Origin: Pachypanchax playfairii
Lineage: Eukaryota; Chordata; Actinopteri; Cyprinodontiformes; Aplocheilidae
Direction of reading: 5' to 3'
Assembly (NCBI GenBank): GCA_006937955.1
Contig: SSNP01000045.1
Span: 128,833-192,832, forward strand
Length of the DNA: 64,000 nucleotides
In this document: positions 31,194-45,429 of the stretch, one piece after another
Layout: every line of letters starts with the position of its first letter
How positions within the stretch are numbered: position 1 is the first letter of the stretch
Notes under the pieces: model-generated
The model's database searches: none
Seen by the model: the letters and a program-made list of their open reading frames with translations, nothing else
Told to the model about the DNA's origin: nothing
Position numbers and translations under genes: made by a program

Positions 31194-31444
31194 CTTTGGC
31201 TGGCCCTCCAGCAGCCCATTCAACTTGGCGAGGGATCGCAGCGACAGGGCGTGTGGAAGCGACGCCTCGGGGTCTTTTCCCAGCTTCCTCGCTCGGTGAG
31301 CGGCGCTGCGGCTGCAGTAACACGACACCAGGAAGCCCGACAAGATGGCGCCAAGACAGAACGCCACCAGAACGCAGGCGATCAGCAGAGTGTAGTGAAC
31401 GTTAGCGCTGGTGCGCTGCTCGATCTCAGGGGGGCGACGAACAC
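31194..31444 (-). CDS. sema6d: Semaphorin-6 transmembrane exon
   Basis: 251 nt after acceptor ctcttccag. The first two bases complete a Gly codon with the exon at 48243. Encodes a short stalk VRRPPEIEQRTSANVH, a single membrane helix (YTLLIACVLVAFCLGAILSG and on to FLV), then SCYCSRSAAHRARKLGK as the basic juxtamembrane stop-transfer, and SLAKLNGLLEGQPK, matching the SFAKLNGLFDS block of SEMA6D. Type I topology expected. Donor GTGAGAG. Confidence 0.93.
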
Positions 31445-33155
31445 CTGGAAGAGATAGAAGGAAAAGGCAGTTTTATTATATTGTATGATACAATATATGA
31501 AATAAAATGATTCAAAGTATAATTTAAATATTTAATATTACACAGAGACATTGTTACAAATGGCCACTTCTATTGTACGACCTTCAGCAGCAAACCACAA
31601 CTTAAAATGTAAACGGTCCCATGTAATATTGTTAATGCTAAATTACATTCACATCATAAAAAATATTCTATACATCACAAACTGATCGCTGGATATTTTC
31701 CTGCTAGATTTTCTCTTAAATAGCAAAGAGAGAATTAATGGTTTCATCAATTAAAACAAGTTGTCCTGAAGCAGCAAGGCAGCCCTAGACCATCATGCTA
31801 CAGGTAGGATACTTGTTCACATGTTCCACATGTGATCTGCATGTGATTGTTGTCTTTGATGAACCTGTTAGGGAACAACTTGTTGTGCTCCAAGTACTGA
31901 AACACTGAGTAAAATCCCAACTGATCTGGGCATGTGAACAAAGAGTAAAGAGTTGTTTTTTATGGTATGATGGCAATAACAATAAATTGTCATCTGAACT
32001 ACTAATACAGGTACTACAATGAAAAAAGTTTTAATTAAATATTTCTATTTAATATAAACCGTGACTCCCAGCCCCAACATCGCTTCTACTTTTTCCATCA
32101 TGAAACATTGTCTTTATGGTTCTTCATTCACGCCAATGTTATATCAGTTTTTTCCTAACTTTTTATACTTTCTCACTCTCTCGGTAATCATCGATTAAAA
32201 CCCTCACTTTGTAAAATGGGATGGTCTACAATCTTAGCATTAAGGTAATGCATCTGATTGGCTACCAGATGATTCAGTCTGTGTCTTCTTGAGAACAAGA
32301 TACAGGCTCTTGGAACAGCAGTGTGCATCCAATATGGCTTCCTTACATACATAATAACGTGTCTTGATTTGGCGTGTACACAATGTGAAATAAAATGCTA
32401 AAGTTTGAGTGAACTCTGCCAGCAGGCAGAGGGTTCTTTGGCTGAATGAGTAAACATTCTGCTGAGAGTTAAGGACGAGAAAAAGAAGGAAAAAAAAAAA
32501 TGGAGGAGAGGCAGAGCCAAGGTGAATGGGAGAGTGACAGAGTGAGTGAAAGACAGAGACTGGGATTAGATTTAATGAGAAAAAGGTGCTTCACAGGTGA
32601 GAAATCAGCATGAGACGTGAGAGAAAAAGACAAGGAGGACATTAAGGTGAAATCTGAAGGATGAAGAAAAAAGTAAGTGATGAGATGATTTTAAAGAGGG
32701 AGACAGTGGGATGAAGGGATGAGAACAGGAAGAGGAGCAGAGATGAAAGAGAGAAGTTGCTTGGCAGCGTTCTCCTCATCAGGTTCACATAAACCATCAA
32801 AGGCCTGCAGATACACTGAGTCATCAGTCTGTCCACAGCAACACACACACAGTGTTCTGAACAGGTGGCAGGGTGATCAATCCAGCAGCAATCAATACTT
32901 TCATGCACAAATGCTGATTGAAATAAATATAAGAAGTCAAACATTTATAAGAAGTGACAGTAGAACCAAACAACAACGTTGCAGAGATTTTTTCAAACAT
33001 GAAAAGAATCTAAAAGGTTTTCTCATTTAAAAGAATCACACCTGTAGACAAATCAATTATCTGCAGGGATCAATTCTTTTCATGATCACAAACAATAATT
33101 CAGTTTTAACTGTCAGTTTGGAAGAACACAAGCTTTATGCTGTATGCATTTTAAT

Positions 33156-33524
33156 GGGGATGCAACTATACCACTTTTTTCATACCGATACTGATACTTG
33201 GATTTGAGTACTTGCTGATACTGAGTACCAATGCTGATATTTCTACCGCACAAAAAAATGTAATAAATTGGAAGACAAGTTTTATTTTCTTCTCTGCTTG
33301 TTACAAAAAATGATGAACTCGATAAAAAAAAAGCAAATATTAATAAAAATGACCACAAAACTACAATTTCAAGTGAAAAATAAAAATTTCCTGTGAAATA
33401 TTGCAGTTTCCACATTTTAAGTATTGGTTCATGGTATCAGTTTATAACCGATAAGGATACAAGTACATTAGAATAGTAACAGCCCCAATACCTGATACTT
33501 GTATAGGTATCGGTGCATCCCCAT
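33156..33524. mobile_element. hAT-type MITE, second copy
   Basis: Ends GGGGATGCAACTATACCAC and GGTATCGGTGCATCCCC are inverted. The flanks carry ATTTTAAT at 33148-33155 and 33525-33532, an 8-bp direct repeat (two extra bases AT lie before the right copy). Inside, blocks such as TTCCTGTGAAATATTGCAG and CCACATTTTAAGTATTGG match the copy at 27011 in reverse orientation. Confidence 0.82.
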
Positions 33525-34661
33525 ATTTTAATCTAACCAGGAAGCTCCATCGACAGCTGACTGAAGAATATTAAAAATTTACCATTTCATCTTAAATTTA
33601 TTGAAGTATTTTCATTTTTTCTCTTATGGGTAATGAATTTATTTCTGACACCTTTACATTGATAAATTTATTACATGTGGGCTCTGTAAGCTGATAATAC
33701 TGAAGTTTTTCTGCCTTGTGGTTGTTTGAGAAGAAGTTTTTAAGTTGAGTAAATCACCACAGGCTCCATCATATAAACCTCCAGCTCCTCTTGTTATATT
33801 TCATCTTTAGAAATCACTTCAGTTTGTGATAAATGGCTGCGTCAGTGCTGAGTCACTGCTGTTCTTTCAGGTGATTAGCCACTTTAACAGATGAAATCTG
33901 TGACTTTCTTGTTGACTTTGTTTATCTCAACCTCTGTTTTATCCTGAAAGCTTGACTGCGCACCAATTTACATTACCGCCTCCCTGCTTTACATTCCCTG
34001 CGACACACTCTCAGCGGGCAGCCGTCCAGGCCTGGAACTGACAGGCTGATTTGCCTTTCTGACACTCAGGGTGCATTTTGTGCATCATTCATTGGCTTGT
34101 AAACAGTCTCAGACCGGTTATTTGAAGAGGACGAAAGGCTTCCGACATTGTGGGATGATTTCATAGGGTTTTACTTCAGCTTAAATATTTTTCAAGTAAA
34201 AAAAATCCCTTTTCCACCATTTAGCATGCATTAAAAACTAATATAAGAGAGAATTAGATATCTTGTGGATTTTTATAATATCTATACTAAATTTGTTTAA
34301 CATCAGTAACTGATGTTTCAATGCATGAGTAGATATTAACATGAGCAAACATGTTAGATCTATTATTTATCCAAGTTGTCAGGAATCAATTAAGAAAGTG
34401 GAGGATTTGCAGAGAAGCTAAGAGGATCTGTGACACATGAAATAACTCAAGCCTCAGCACTCTTATTACTCTTTGAGCACTTGGTCTATTTTTACATCAC
34501 ATTTTCCTTGAATTGGTATTTTACATGGAAAAAATTGCCATAATCCCATTGGGATTAATAAACTCCAATCTTTCTGTAGTGTTGGGAAACACGCCATGTA
34601 AAAACTGTCAGAGAAAACAGTGACAGTTAAAATGCATGTTATTTTAAAACTAAACAGTATT

Positions 34662-35098
34662 TAAAGGTCCCATCACCTTTTGAGCTATTTTAAAGCATCT
34701 CCTTGTTCTTTAAACTATGATTGTGGCGTTTTTTTACCCAAAATCACAAAAGCACCACAACATTTTCTAGGAAATAGTTTCTGCATAGCAGCAGTAGCTC
34801 ATTAGCAATTTTTCTCTGTGCTGTGAGAGGAACTGCAGGGATCCCCTGCCGCTACCGCTAGTTTGCAGCTAGCTTACAGTTAGCTTACAACCCATCCAGT
34901 TGCTTTTATTTGTCAAAGTGATTCTTTTTCAAACCACATTTTTCCATTTGCTACTGATTCATAGCGATTAGAATGCATAAATACTCTGAAATGCAATTTT
35001 AAGCTTAATTTTCTTAAGATATGTCCATAGCATCAGAAAAATGCCACAAGAATGTGTTAACACGAAAAACATGATTTTCATCTGAGTGGGTCTTTAAC
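34662..35098. repeat. MITE-like dispersed repeat
   Basis: Starts TTTAAAGGTCCCATCACC and ends GAGTGGGTCTTTAA, short imperfect inverted ends (TTAAAGxCCCAxxC). The inside has GCTAGTTTGCAGCTAGCTTA-type direct repeats. It resembles non-autonomous fish elements, but the family is not identified. Confidence 0.55.
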
Positions 35099-38000
35099 TT
35101 TTTTATATATCGAAACATTTGGTCTTCTAGTAGCCCTGTTCTGAGCAGACTGGGTTTCCAAGCAGAGTCTATTAACTGCTGTCTACTGCAGGTAAGATAC
35201 TGATTTCCATTAAGTACTTCACACTAGTTTACTGTCTCTTTAAGATTATGTACTACACTGTATCTGTCACTCTTTATCATGAGTGTTTGAAGCTGATTGA
35301 TTCGAGTATTTCCATACGTTTGAAATCTGATGTCTTTAGGGTTAGGTTTAGTAGTGACATATTTAGAAGAGTTAAAAAGCTGCCAACATCCTGTTATTGC
35401 CTAGTTGACCTAAATTGCAGACACTTGATCAAACAGCTTTAAAAAGAAAGAAAAAAAAAAAGAAAACCTTCAGAAACAGAAAGCTAATTCCATGCCCTTC
35501 ACTGTTAGCCGTTAAGGGATTTTATTCCCCACTCCCGAATGCTGTGGGAGTCAAAGTGGCAACCATCTCTAACCTCAAAGCCAGAGTGGCCTCTAAGCTT
35601 CTGAGGCTTTGCTTTGATACAAGAGGCCACGGAACAAATGTGCCTTTTATTCAAAAGTACTTTTGAAATGGAGCAAGCCGTCATTACACATCCAGGCAGG
35701 ATTAACACACGCAAACACACATCCTTTGTGTTTAAGAGACAATTTCATGTTCATTATTTCCACTCTTTCATCTCCGTCCTTCAGTCTGACAGTTAAAAAT
35801 AGGATGATGGAGACACACAGAGAAAAATATTATGCTAATTACAGTCCAACATGGAAACATTTCATTCTCTGCCCTCTGTCTTTGCTTCTTTCCTCTGTCA
35901 GTTTGAAAGTCTCTTTTTCTTTGCTGTCAGACTAAATTGTAAAAGTTTCTGGCGTCTGGGGTGAAAACTTCTAAGCGAAGCCTTGACTTTTCATGTTTCT
36001 GTCCCAGTTTTCAGTCAGTCTGTAATTCACAATATTCTGAGTCTTTCCTTTCGGTGCTTTTTACAACCTGTACATCTTTATCTTTCATCTGTCTCCCTCA
36101 CAGTCACTTTAAACTACCCTCCAATCTGCTTATCTCCATTCTGTCTTCTCCTGTCTCTCTTTTTGATTCAACTGAAATCAATAGAGTCTGTCAAGGAAGA
36201 TTTCATTAAATTTATCGTCCAAATGAACCATATAACAGTTTGTGCAAGAAGCCACAAGAGGAGTTTATAAAAAAGGGACATAAAAGCTTTAGTGAAGAGA
36301 GGTTAGACGAGACGCAAAGCAGATTTCAGACGCCAATAGCAAATGTCCTAAACATCATAGTCAAAACTATGAAAGAACTCAAATTGTGAAGTTTTTCTTC
36401 CCAGCAGAAGTTTAACGTCCCTGCAGAGCAGTCGCCTAATTTAAATCCACAATGACATTTCTGAAATATTCAACACATCTTATTTAGCATTTAACATTTC
36501 TAGTTGTAATAAAATCTGTCTTCATACCACTTTATAATCACAGGACTTAAAGAAAATCATGGAAATAAAAAAAAATATGAATTTGTGTGTAAGAAACTGA
36601 AAGAGGAAAATATAGTCTAGATACACTTTAACAGCAAAATGCAGAAGAGGTAGAAGAACTTCAATCTACACAGCGATACTTTATAGACAAGCAAGAGAAA
36701 AAAAAAATAACATGCAGGTCAGAAATAATTATCAAGCAGATCAGATCAGAATCATATCAGCACACACAGTTACAGGAAATACCCCAGAAGATTAGCAGCA
36801 ACATTTGCAAACAGTCTCACATGCTGACATTTTGCTACAGACCCAGCAGGATAATCCCCACAAGAAGTCCAGAACAAATGCAGCAGACATTTGTATTCTC
36901 ACAAGCGATCCTTCTGAAACCACTGTAGAAATTCCAGACTGCAAGTGAATGTGTAAAAGACATCAAAACTGAGAAATAGAAAACATTAGAACACCTCCAG
37001 CAGTGATTCATGCCCAGCCAGATTCCCCGTTCTCTCAGACATTCAAATTCTCATAAATTTATTGAGTCAGACCAACTGATTCCAAGCTGATATGACTCCA
37101 CATTTACAGTCTACGTCTATATGTGAATGCAACGAATAAGAGTTAGGACAGACATCAAGTTTGTTTGAAGATCAAAAGTAGGTATAAAGGGAGCGTACAG
37201 AAAACAGGAAAACATACAAATAGCAAAACACATTTTCTGGGAGGATAGTGTGATATGGTCAGTGCAGTAAATCAGTCATTAGTAAATTATTAGTTTCTAA
37301 TTTAAGTTTGATGCTAAAGTTAGACCTTAAAAATGTCCACCCCATTAGCATGCTCCATTGCCCACTTGTTCCCCATTGGTATTCACATGCAGCCAGACAC
37401 CAGTGACAGAATTTGTGCAGAGTGAAGCAGCGAGCAACAAGGAGGCTGACAAAAAGAAAAGAAATGACATTGAGATGGAGGAGGATGAGAGGAAACACTG
37501 GTAGAAATCAGAAATGAGAGTGAGAAAGAGTTTGTCAACTCTGACTTTTGGCTTAACCAGTAAAAATTCTTGCAACCTACATAATCCCACCCATTTTTAA
37601 AAATCAGACACTTTGCCCCTGGAAGACTGCAGGTGTGTGTCAGGTGTGTGGGATTAAGAATGATGCAGTTTTCTCTGCTGCAAGCTGGAAATCGTGTCTC
37701 TTCAGTGCTGCACTCTTTAGATTTCCATTTAGTTTCCAGTGTTCATTATTTAAATGAATGAAGTGACACTTTTATGAGCTGCTTCAGGGTGTTTGGGAGG
37801 CTGCTGGGTGGGTGGGAGGCAAACAAAACGCTTTAGCACTTTGGTGCAATCTTCAGAAAAGGGTGAAATGGAAGGTGTCACTGTTGTTTGTTTAACAGAC
37901 CTGAAGCATTGAAGTGGAAAACACTGTTACAGCAACGAAATAATCCAACAACCAATCAGCACAACGGCAAGCAGCACAGAGAAAACTAATCTCAAGGGCC

Positions 38001-39582
38001 AAATGTTTGTGCACAATCGACAGCCTTTTTAACAGAAATATGATGTCAGTGACTTTATTTTCGGATGTTCCAACACTGAGCAAACTTTCAACAGGCACAT
38101 TAACTGTGACCTTGTTCCAAACTGAGGAAGCTTTGCATTAGTGTGAGTTTATCTGACATCATATTTCAGGCCCTGATGTGGCAGCGATGATTGGGAGGAT
38201 GATTGCAGCGGGAAGGGGGTGGAATGCGCCACTAACCGCTCCCTAAGTGGCATTAATGGGATGTTCAGTCGACCTTTTATTGACAGGATTTTCTGTTTGG
38301 ATATTAATGTGTTTGTTTGCAGATGTGTTTGAATCCATGGAGCTCTTTTGCCTTTTTTGACTGCGATATCAGGAAAAGCTGCATATTATTTTAAGCTATT
38401 ATCCTACTGGTCTTTATAGAAATACATTTGGTTTGCAGAAGCTAAATATGCATGTAAGTATAGTTGCAGAAGTTTGACTCTCAGCCTAAAAAAATGTGCT
38501 GAAGTGCCCTTGGGCAATACAACATATCCCTGAGAAGTATGGTCTATTTAGCTGTAAACAGTGATTGAGTATTTTTCTTTAGTTTTTTTACCAGCAATAA
38601 AATTCAGGGTCTTTACAGTTTCAATTAATATTAATTGGAATTTTGTGATATGTTGTTGAACAACTTGTTCCAGTTTAGAGCATTTCGCATCCTTGTTTTT
38701 TGTTTTCTTTTTATCTCAGGTGCTTTTTGTTTAACTTATTCAAACTGAGAATGTTCAGCAGCTAAACTATTTAATGATTTAATGAACTAATCTCATTGTC
38801 ACAGCACAGCACAGCACATGGAGGTTAAGAGATTTGAATAGTGTTAACATCAAACTTTGATCAAAGTGAAAATCCCCAAGGATTTTAAACCAACCTGCAG
38901 TTTACTTACAAAGGACAGAAACGTTAGCGGAGCGTGCCTAGAACAGCTGAAGGATACAGAAATGATCATAATAATTCAAAACTGTAAATTAAAACTCTGC
39001 TAAAGAGAACAGCCGTTAAAAATTAACAGAAGTTTGAAGCAGTGTACAGTTTGGCACTGGAAATCGGCATGTGCGGCTAACAGAGATGATGTGATGAATC
39101 ATGTTGACATGGAAGAAATTCTCAGAGGGTTTCAACATTTCTTCAAAAGCTGAAGCTGTTTGAGACTAAAGCCAGTATATCAAGCCATAGTCTGGTGATG
39201 CTGACCATCAATCAAACTGCACAGCATGCAAGTAAAAAATAGAAAAACCCATACAACACCTTTTGGTACAATTATAAACCTCTTTACTTCCTGGGAGCTT
39301 TGAACAGTCCCAAACCACAGGTGCATCCAAAACTGAATGAACATCACAGTGACACATCTAGATTATGTCTCCCTGTAGTGACCACAAAGTCTGTATGCTT
39401 GAAAACAAGAGAAATAACATGATTATTGGTTAACAAATCTGAAATAAAAGTTCCCATGAGCTTGAAATTGGAGACTGTGCTGCTCTGCTTGTGTATGTAT
39501 GTGAGTAATTTTAGTTGAAATTTAAATACTGCCATGTATTCATTATAAGAACTTTTATTAGAAATAAAAAGCTGGCCTTTTA

Positions 39583-39583
<1 letters not shown>

Positions 39584-39630
<47 letters not shown>
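39584..39630. repeat. (AAT)n microsatellite
   Basis: About 15 perfect units of a trinucleotide repeat. Confidence 0.95.
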
Positions 39631-42600
39631 GATGTTTAAAATTGCATCGTTGTGTTTAGAAATGGAAATTTAGTGATGAAAAATATATGATAATTGTATT
39701 ATTAGTAAGAATAAATATACAGTATGCACATATATTTAAATTAGCTCTTTAGAGCCCAAACTCCAGCATGAACAGATTTTTAACACGACACTTTAACCTC
39801 TTCCAGCCAGATAAGAGTTTCCATAACAACAGAAGAGCTGTTTTCCAACCAGTGCACTGTTTTGGTGTAAATTTGCATATTTGTCTCTTATTAATAAATC
39901 CTAACAAGTGCTAAAATATACTCTAGGATCATTAGTTACATTACGTTTTTTTTTTCCAACTTGAAATAAGACAAAGATGAAAATACATCTAAAAACAACA
40001 GCTGTGTCTAGTTTAAAAGAGTCACTCATTAGATTTGACGAAACAAGTAATATCACACTGAAATAGGATTAATATGGTTCAGTATGGCAAAAGGTTGTTT
40101 AACACTGACTAATAACTTAATTTTCAAACAACCAAAGAAATATTTGGTCATGAAATCCAAGTTGTTCACAATATTCCAATTATCAGTCTATGTTAAGCAA
40201 AGAAACAACTAAAGAGAAAAAATCCCTCACTGTGATGATTTTAAACTGAAGTTTGACCACAAAAAAAAAAAAAAAACAACAACTAAAAACTCAACACTAA
40301 CCCTTTAAGTCATGTATTCCACTAATTGCAATCTGAAGTCAAACCTTTATACATGACAAGTAAATGACTTCAGTTTGATGAAATGTCTCCAAATGGACTG
40401 AAGACTCTATGATCAAGTTGGTTAAACAGATTTATGTCCTCACAACATGCCTTATTAAAAGACACACACACACACACCCTCATTATGGTGCCCACTCATG
40501 CAATCACATGTCTATAAAGAGCAATAAAACAGCAATCAGGCAGGTCACATAAAATCAGCTCAGAGTGTGTCGGCTTCTTTCGTATCAGTTACTTAGCTTG
40601 TGTACTAATTAAATTCAGAAAGACACTGTGGCACATTTATTATGTATGTCCACTTGTGCATCCTTATGATTTGCTGTTTTTATTACTTTGTTATGAGGAA
40701 ATTATAGCCCCAGCCCATCAGAAAATGCCCTCTTTTTATTTTAGTGCATCTGAAGTGATTAGCCAAATACTTGCTTTATAACTTTTAACACCAAGTACTT
40801 GCTAAAATTAGGAGGAAAATATTAACCTCTGGCTAAAAGAAAACCCAACAAATCTTATGTAAACCATGGCTGGGACTATTAAATTTTAATTATAAGGTCT
40901 GTACATATATTTAAGAAGAGGAGCAAGAACTCTTGAAGATGCTGGTAGACTATACTGATGTAATACTGTATGCTTCACTTTGTCTTATATTTACATCCAA
41001 GACAGTCAAAAATACCTCAATCATCACTCAAAGCCAGCTGGAGGCTCATTAGCAACAAACAGCAGCCTGAAATCCATCCAGAGAAGCTGCTTATACTCGT
41101 CCTCTCATTTTGCTTCGAGCAGGGAGAAGATGAAGACAATTAGAGTCAATGCAAGCGCTTTTGGCTGCTTTCTAACACCTCTCATCCCCGCCTGTTCAGC
41201 ATGAGCCACATAACGCACTCGGTCCATTTGTAAGAGCTCCAGCTCATTAAAAAACACTTTAACGCGCTTTGATGGCTCTTTTGCCTGCTCACACAACACA
41301 TAACTGACCAAGCAATTGGCAAACGCGTTATCACACACATTTTACACTTCTACATGACACAAACACAATCTTTTGTTTTACCTTATTGTGCAGAGACATA
41401 CATGAAAAACACTCGTATATTTTAATCACGCTCTTTGTTAGACACACTCTTTAATTAAGATATTGTCTTTTATGGTGAGTGGAGAACTAAGAGCTTCAAC
41501 ATGGAGATAAAGACTGCATCCGTTGGCACTTTACTGTGCGGTATTAACACTCCAGCAACAAAGTTTATAAGAGTAACTGCAGAAGAAAAGGTCAAAGCTC
41601 TAAATTAAATTTAAGGGACCAAACAGTAAAAACTAGGAAGGCAAAATCTTTTTTTCGAACTTAGAAATGTAAGAAGGGCAGCGATTTTATTCATGAGAAT
41701 CATTGTGATTTTTTTTTTCAATCAATGACCAGAAACAGAAGGTTTTCATGTCTGCTTTAATATTTTGAATTACTTCAGTTTAAAATTATTGAAAGTTTTT
41801 GTTTTCTTACAAGTACTTTTTGTTTAGATTCTTTAGGTTCATCCTAAACCATCAGTTTTGACTTATTACTGGAACATAGAGTTATAGAGTTAAAGTGCCT
41901 GCAAACATGTTGTTAATTATCAAACAAGGAAAAAACAAAACACCTAAACTGGAATAAATTAGAGCTAAATGTAATCTGTTATCTTAAATCTTGTTTTTGC
42001 TCTTTAATTTTAACGCAACATTTTTTTTTATTCTTTGCAACTTCTCTGCAGAACAAAAGGAAACCAAATGTTCTGTTTTCCTATGTAGTATATCACCAGG
42101 AAGAAGTATTTAAAGAGAAATGTTTTTAAATGTACAAATTATAAATATAAGAACAATTTCACTCTGATGAATATATCATACTTGTGTATCTTATGTAAAT
42201 ATACAGAAATAATCCTGAAATGTTGGTCAGTACTGGTTAGAATTCAAAATCGAATATTTTAACAAATAAAGACTAAATAGAAATAAAAAGATTGTTACAT
42301 TAGCATTAATAAACAAATGCTCTTGGATCAAAGTTTTATTGAAGCATAATACTTGATTTGTGTTTTCAGACATGTTCAGACTCACTGAGCTTTCAGTGGG
42401 ACATTTCTTCAAATGGATATGTGACATTTTGGAAGCAGCACTTTTGAGCTGATAAAGGTGAAAAAGAGACCCCGTCATTTTATTTTCCTTTTCTTCCAGC
42501 AGCGATCTGGACATCCTGACCTCCTTCCCAAACCTGCAGCTTTCTTTCACTTAGATACACACGTATGAACGCAGCTTCCATTAATCCACAAGCTGTTACT

Positions 42601-45429
42601 CAGACCCGGCTTTTCTGCTCTTTCATCAACACTGATCTGAAGGTGTCTGACACACAGACCGAATAGTGTGTGTGTTTACGTTTGAATGGAGATTGTGTTT
42701 GCTTTTGTGTGAAAGTGGTGTAAAGTTATGCATGTGTGGATGTCTGAGCTTGTCATGCTGCAGGATGGTGGGTAATAGAGCAGCTAGCTTATGGTAATAT
42801 AAATGCGACCTTAGAAGGCAGTGCACACACTGCAGGTTCAACAGCTCAGCTGCTGCACTTCTTGCACCTTTTTAGCTTAATGTGCTTCTAAGCAAGGCAT
42901 CAATCATCTGCAAATAACTATATGTGAGAGTCAAATCTGTGATTTCTGATTAAACAAGGTGTTGAGCTATATGTTATTGATGAAGAAAGACATATAAGAA
43001 CTTGAAAATTCACACTTGAACATGGATTGTTGGTCTGAAATTTAATTCAGGATCAGAAATTCATGTGTATCCCACAAACTGAGATAAATCTGTGTCACTT
43101 TTGGATTAGGTTTGGGAATAAAAGAAATAATAGAAGTACGGTGTCTAGAGGTAATGTGACAAATAAAGACAATCTTTGAGAGCAGCACAGAAGGATGACA
43201 AGAATCAGTGATGTGTCTTTATTCTGATAGATTTTGATCTCTCTTGTAGTGCCACAGCTCATCATATTGAACCACTTGTTTTAGACAATCTTAAGGCACC
43301 ACAACAAATAACTAAATATCAAATTATAAAATAATCATGTCATAACTGTCATTCAGGACTAAAACGTGGTTTTATTCAGGAATTACAAAGACGTTTGTTT
43401 GTCTCATGTCCTCGTTTTATCCACTGATTGATGGGGATTAGGACATACATATATTAAATCAATATTAACTGTTCTATTGTTAGATTTGGTTCTTTTTGGA
43501 AACCATGGACACCATGTCCTTTGGACTAAAGTGGAGGGGGACATTATTATCAGTGGACAGTTTAAAAGACTGCATCTCTGATAGGGTGTGGGCAGCTTAC
43601 ACATCTGGACAGACTCCATCCAGGTGCTGAACTGACCTGCCTGCAATCCAGATCTTTAACCAACAGAAAACATTTTCCACATCAATGACAAATCCATAAA
43701 CAAAGGCCCAGAACCGAGGTGCAGCTGGAATCCTGCTTCAGACAAGAATGGGATGTAATTCCTTTCCTAAAACTCCAGCTGGTCTCATCACTTCTAAAAT
43801 CTTGAAAAATAACCTTGAAAATGTTTTGGCACCTGATCATTATTACAGAAAATCAATAAATAAAAGCCAAACCATGTAATTGCCACAGAATAGTTACCTT
43901 GTACGTAGGTGACTGTAATGCTTTTTGTCTTTAGCGGTGCTGCAAAATGTAATGAAATATGTTTAATAATGAAGCTTGTTGATATTTAATCACTCATGTC
44001 ACGGTACAGCGTAGAAGCTTAACCATGCAGAAAAAACACTAATTACTACCTAAAGTAATGTAAAACAGGACTCAACACCTGGCAAATAGCCAGTGAGAAA
44101 TAAAAACTGCACAATATCACGATTACTCAAAAGAATCAGTTCAATTCCACATTATCGGGAACTATAAGGACAACGATCTGCAGCAATATTAGATGCTGCT
44201 AAATGGAAAGTTATTGAGAGCTGTTGTCAAGAAACCTTCAAATAAATGCCATGCTTAATGTTGTCATGCAGTGATGAGAGAATTAATGCTTCAATTAAAC
44301 AGCATTTTGAGCCTTTAGGCACGCGTTAAATGTCAGCTTCTCACTTTTTATGAAATTACAAACAGAAGAAGCTGTTGTGTTAAACGTGAATGCGAGTCAC
44401 AGTATCGTCTCCCCAGAGGCAACAGAAATCCCACAACCCATTGCAAAGAGCTGTTCTGTGTTCAACAGCTGCCGAGTGCTGCAGAACAACAACTCAGATG
44501 ATGCAGGAATAAATGAAGACTGGGAAATAAAATGTGCTGACTTTATTCTTCATGCACAAGTGAAACAGCTCAAAATGTCTGACGTGTTAACAGTGATGGT
44601 CTATGAATGTGACCTTTTTTGTGTGATGATTAAGTGGAACAATTAGACTATTTTCAACTGGTATAATACTGATGACAACATGGGATGAAGCAGTAAATAA
44701 CACTAAGCTGTTCATCCTTTATATTTACTTTTATATATTCTATAACAAAATTTGTTTTGTTTGTCCATATTTGATTAATTTGAGTTATTATTATAGCACA
44801 GTCGGCTGATTAAGACTATTATCTGACCAAACAGAAGGCGCCACATATTTGCAGAGAAAAACTCATTTCAGATTATAGTCACACTCAGCCTGTCATTTTC
44901 AACTTTCTGAAAAGTCAGCTTTAAGGACATTTTAATTGTGCATTACAAAGCCAAGAGCTACTTTGCTCACCAGCAGAATAAACTTAATTTACTGGATCAT
45001 CAGCAATACAATAAGTAATATAAAAGGTCACAGACAGTATGCATGTCATCCAAGAATCATTAAAATTTGCATTTGTATCACTCATTTAGCACAATCTCAG
45101 CTCAAATCGAAAAGAAGAAAAGAAAACTGCCCCGTAAAAGCACACAGCGGTATAATGGACGTTTTAAGTTCATTTGGAGCCTAAACTAAACCCATGGGGG
45201 CCTCCTCTCAGTGCATTAAATAACTCATTTGCAGCAAAAGCGTCATTACGGGAATAGGTTCTCGCCAAACGATGTCATTACAGTAACTATAGTCCCTCTA
45301 CTGCAGCACTGTTGATGAATACTGGTCCATGAGGGCTAAAACATCAGTCATTCATTGTATTGACAGTCCTTCAAGCTCGGCTGCCTGATGCTACAAAGTT
45401 AATGTTTCAGAAACCATTATGGGAACATG

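Noticed and set aside
35960..36270. Two overlapping hydrophobic plus-strand frames
   Set aside because: T/C-rich composition explains the Phe/Ser/Leu content. No gene evidence.
42227..42550. 107-residue minus-strand frame on the semaphorin strand
   Set aside because: No consensus acceptor and donor with the right phase and no semaphorin similarity.
44350..44646. 98-residue plus-strand frame
   Set aside because: No domain, no splice partners, in a semaphorin intron. Likely chance.
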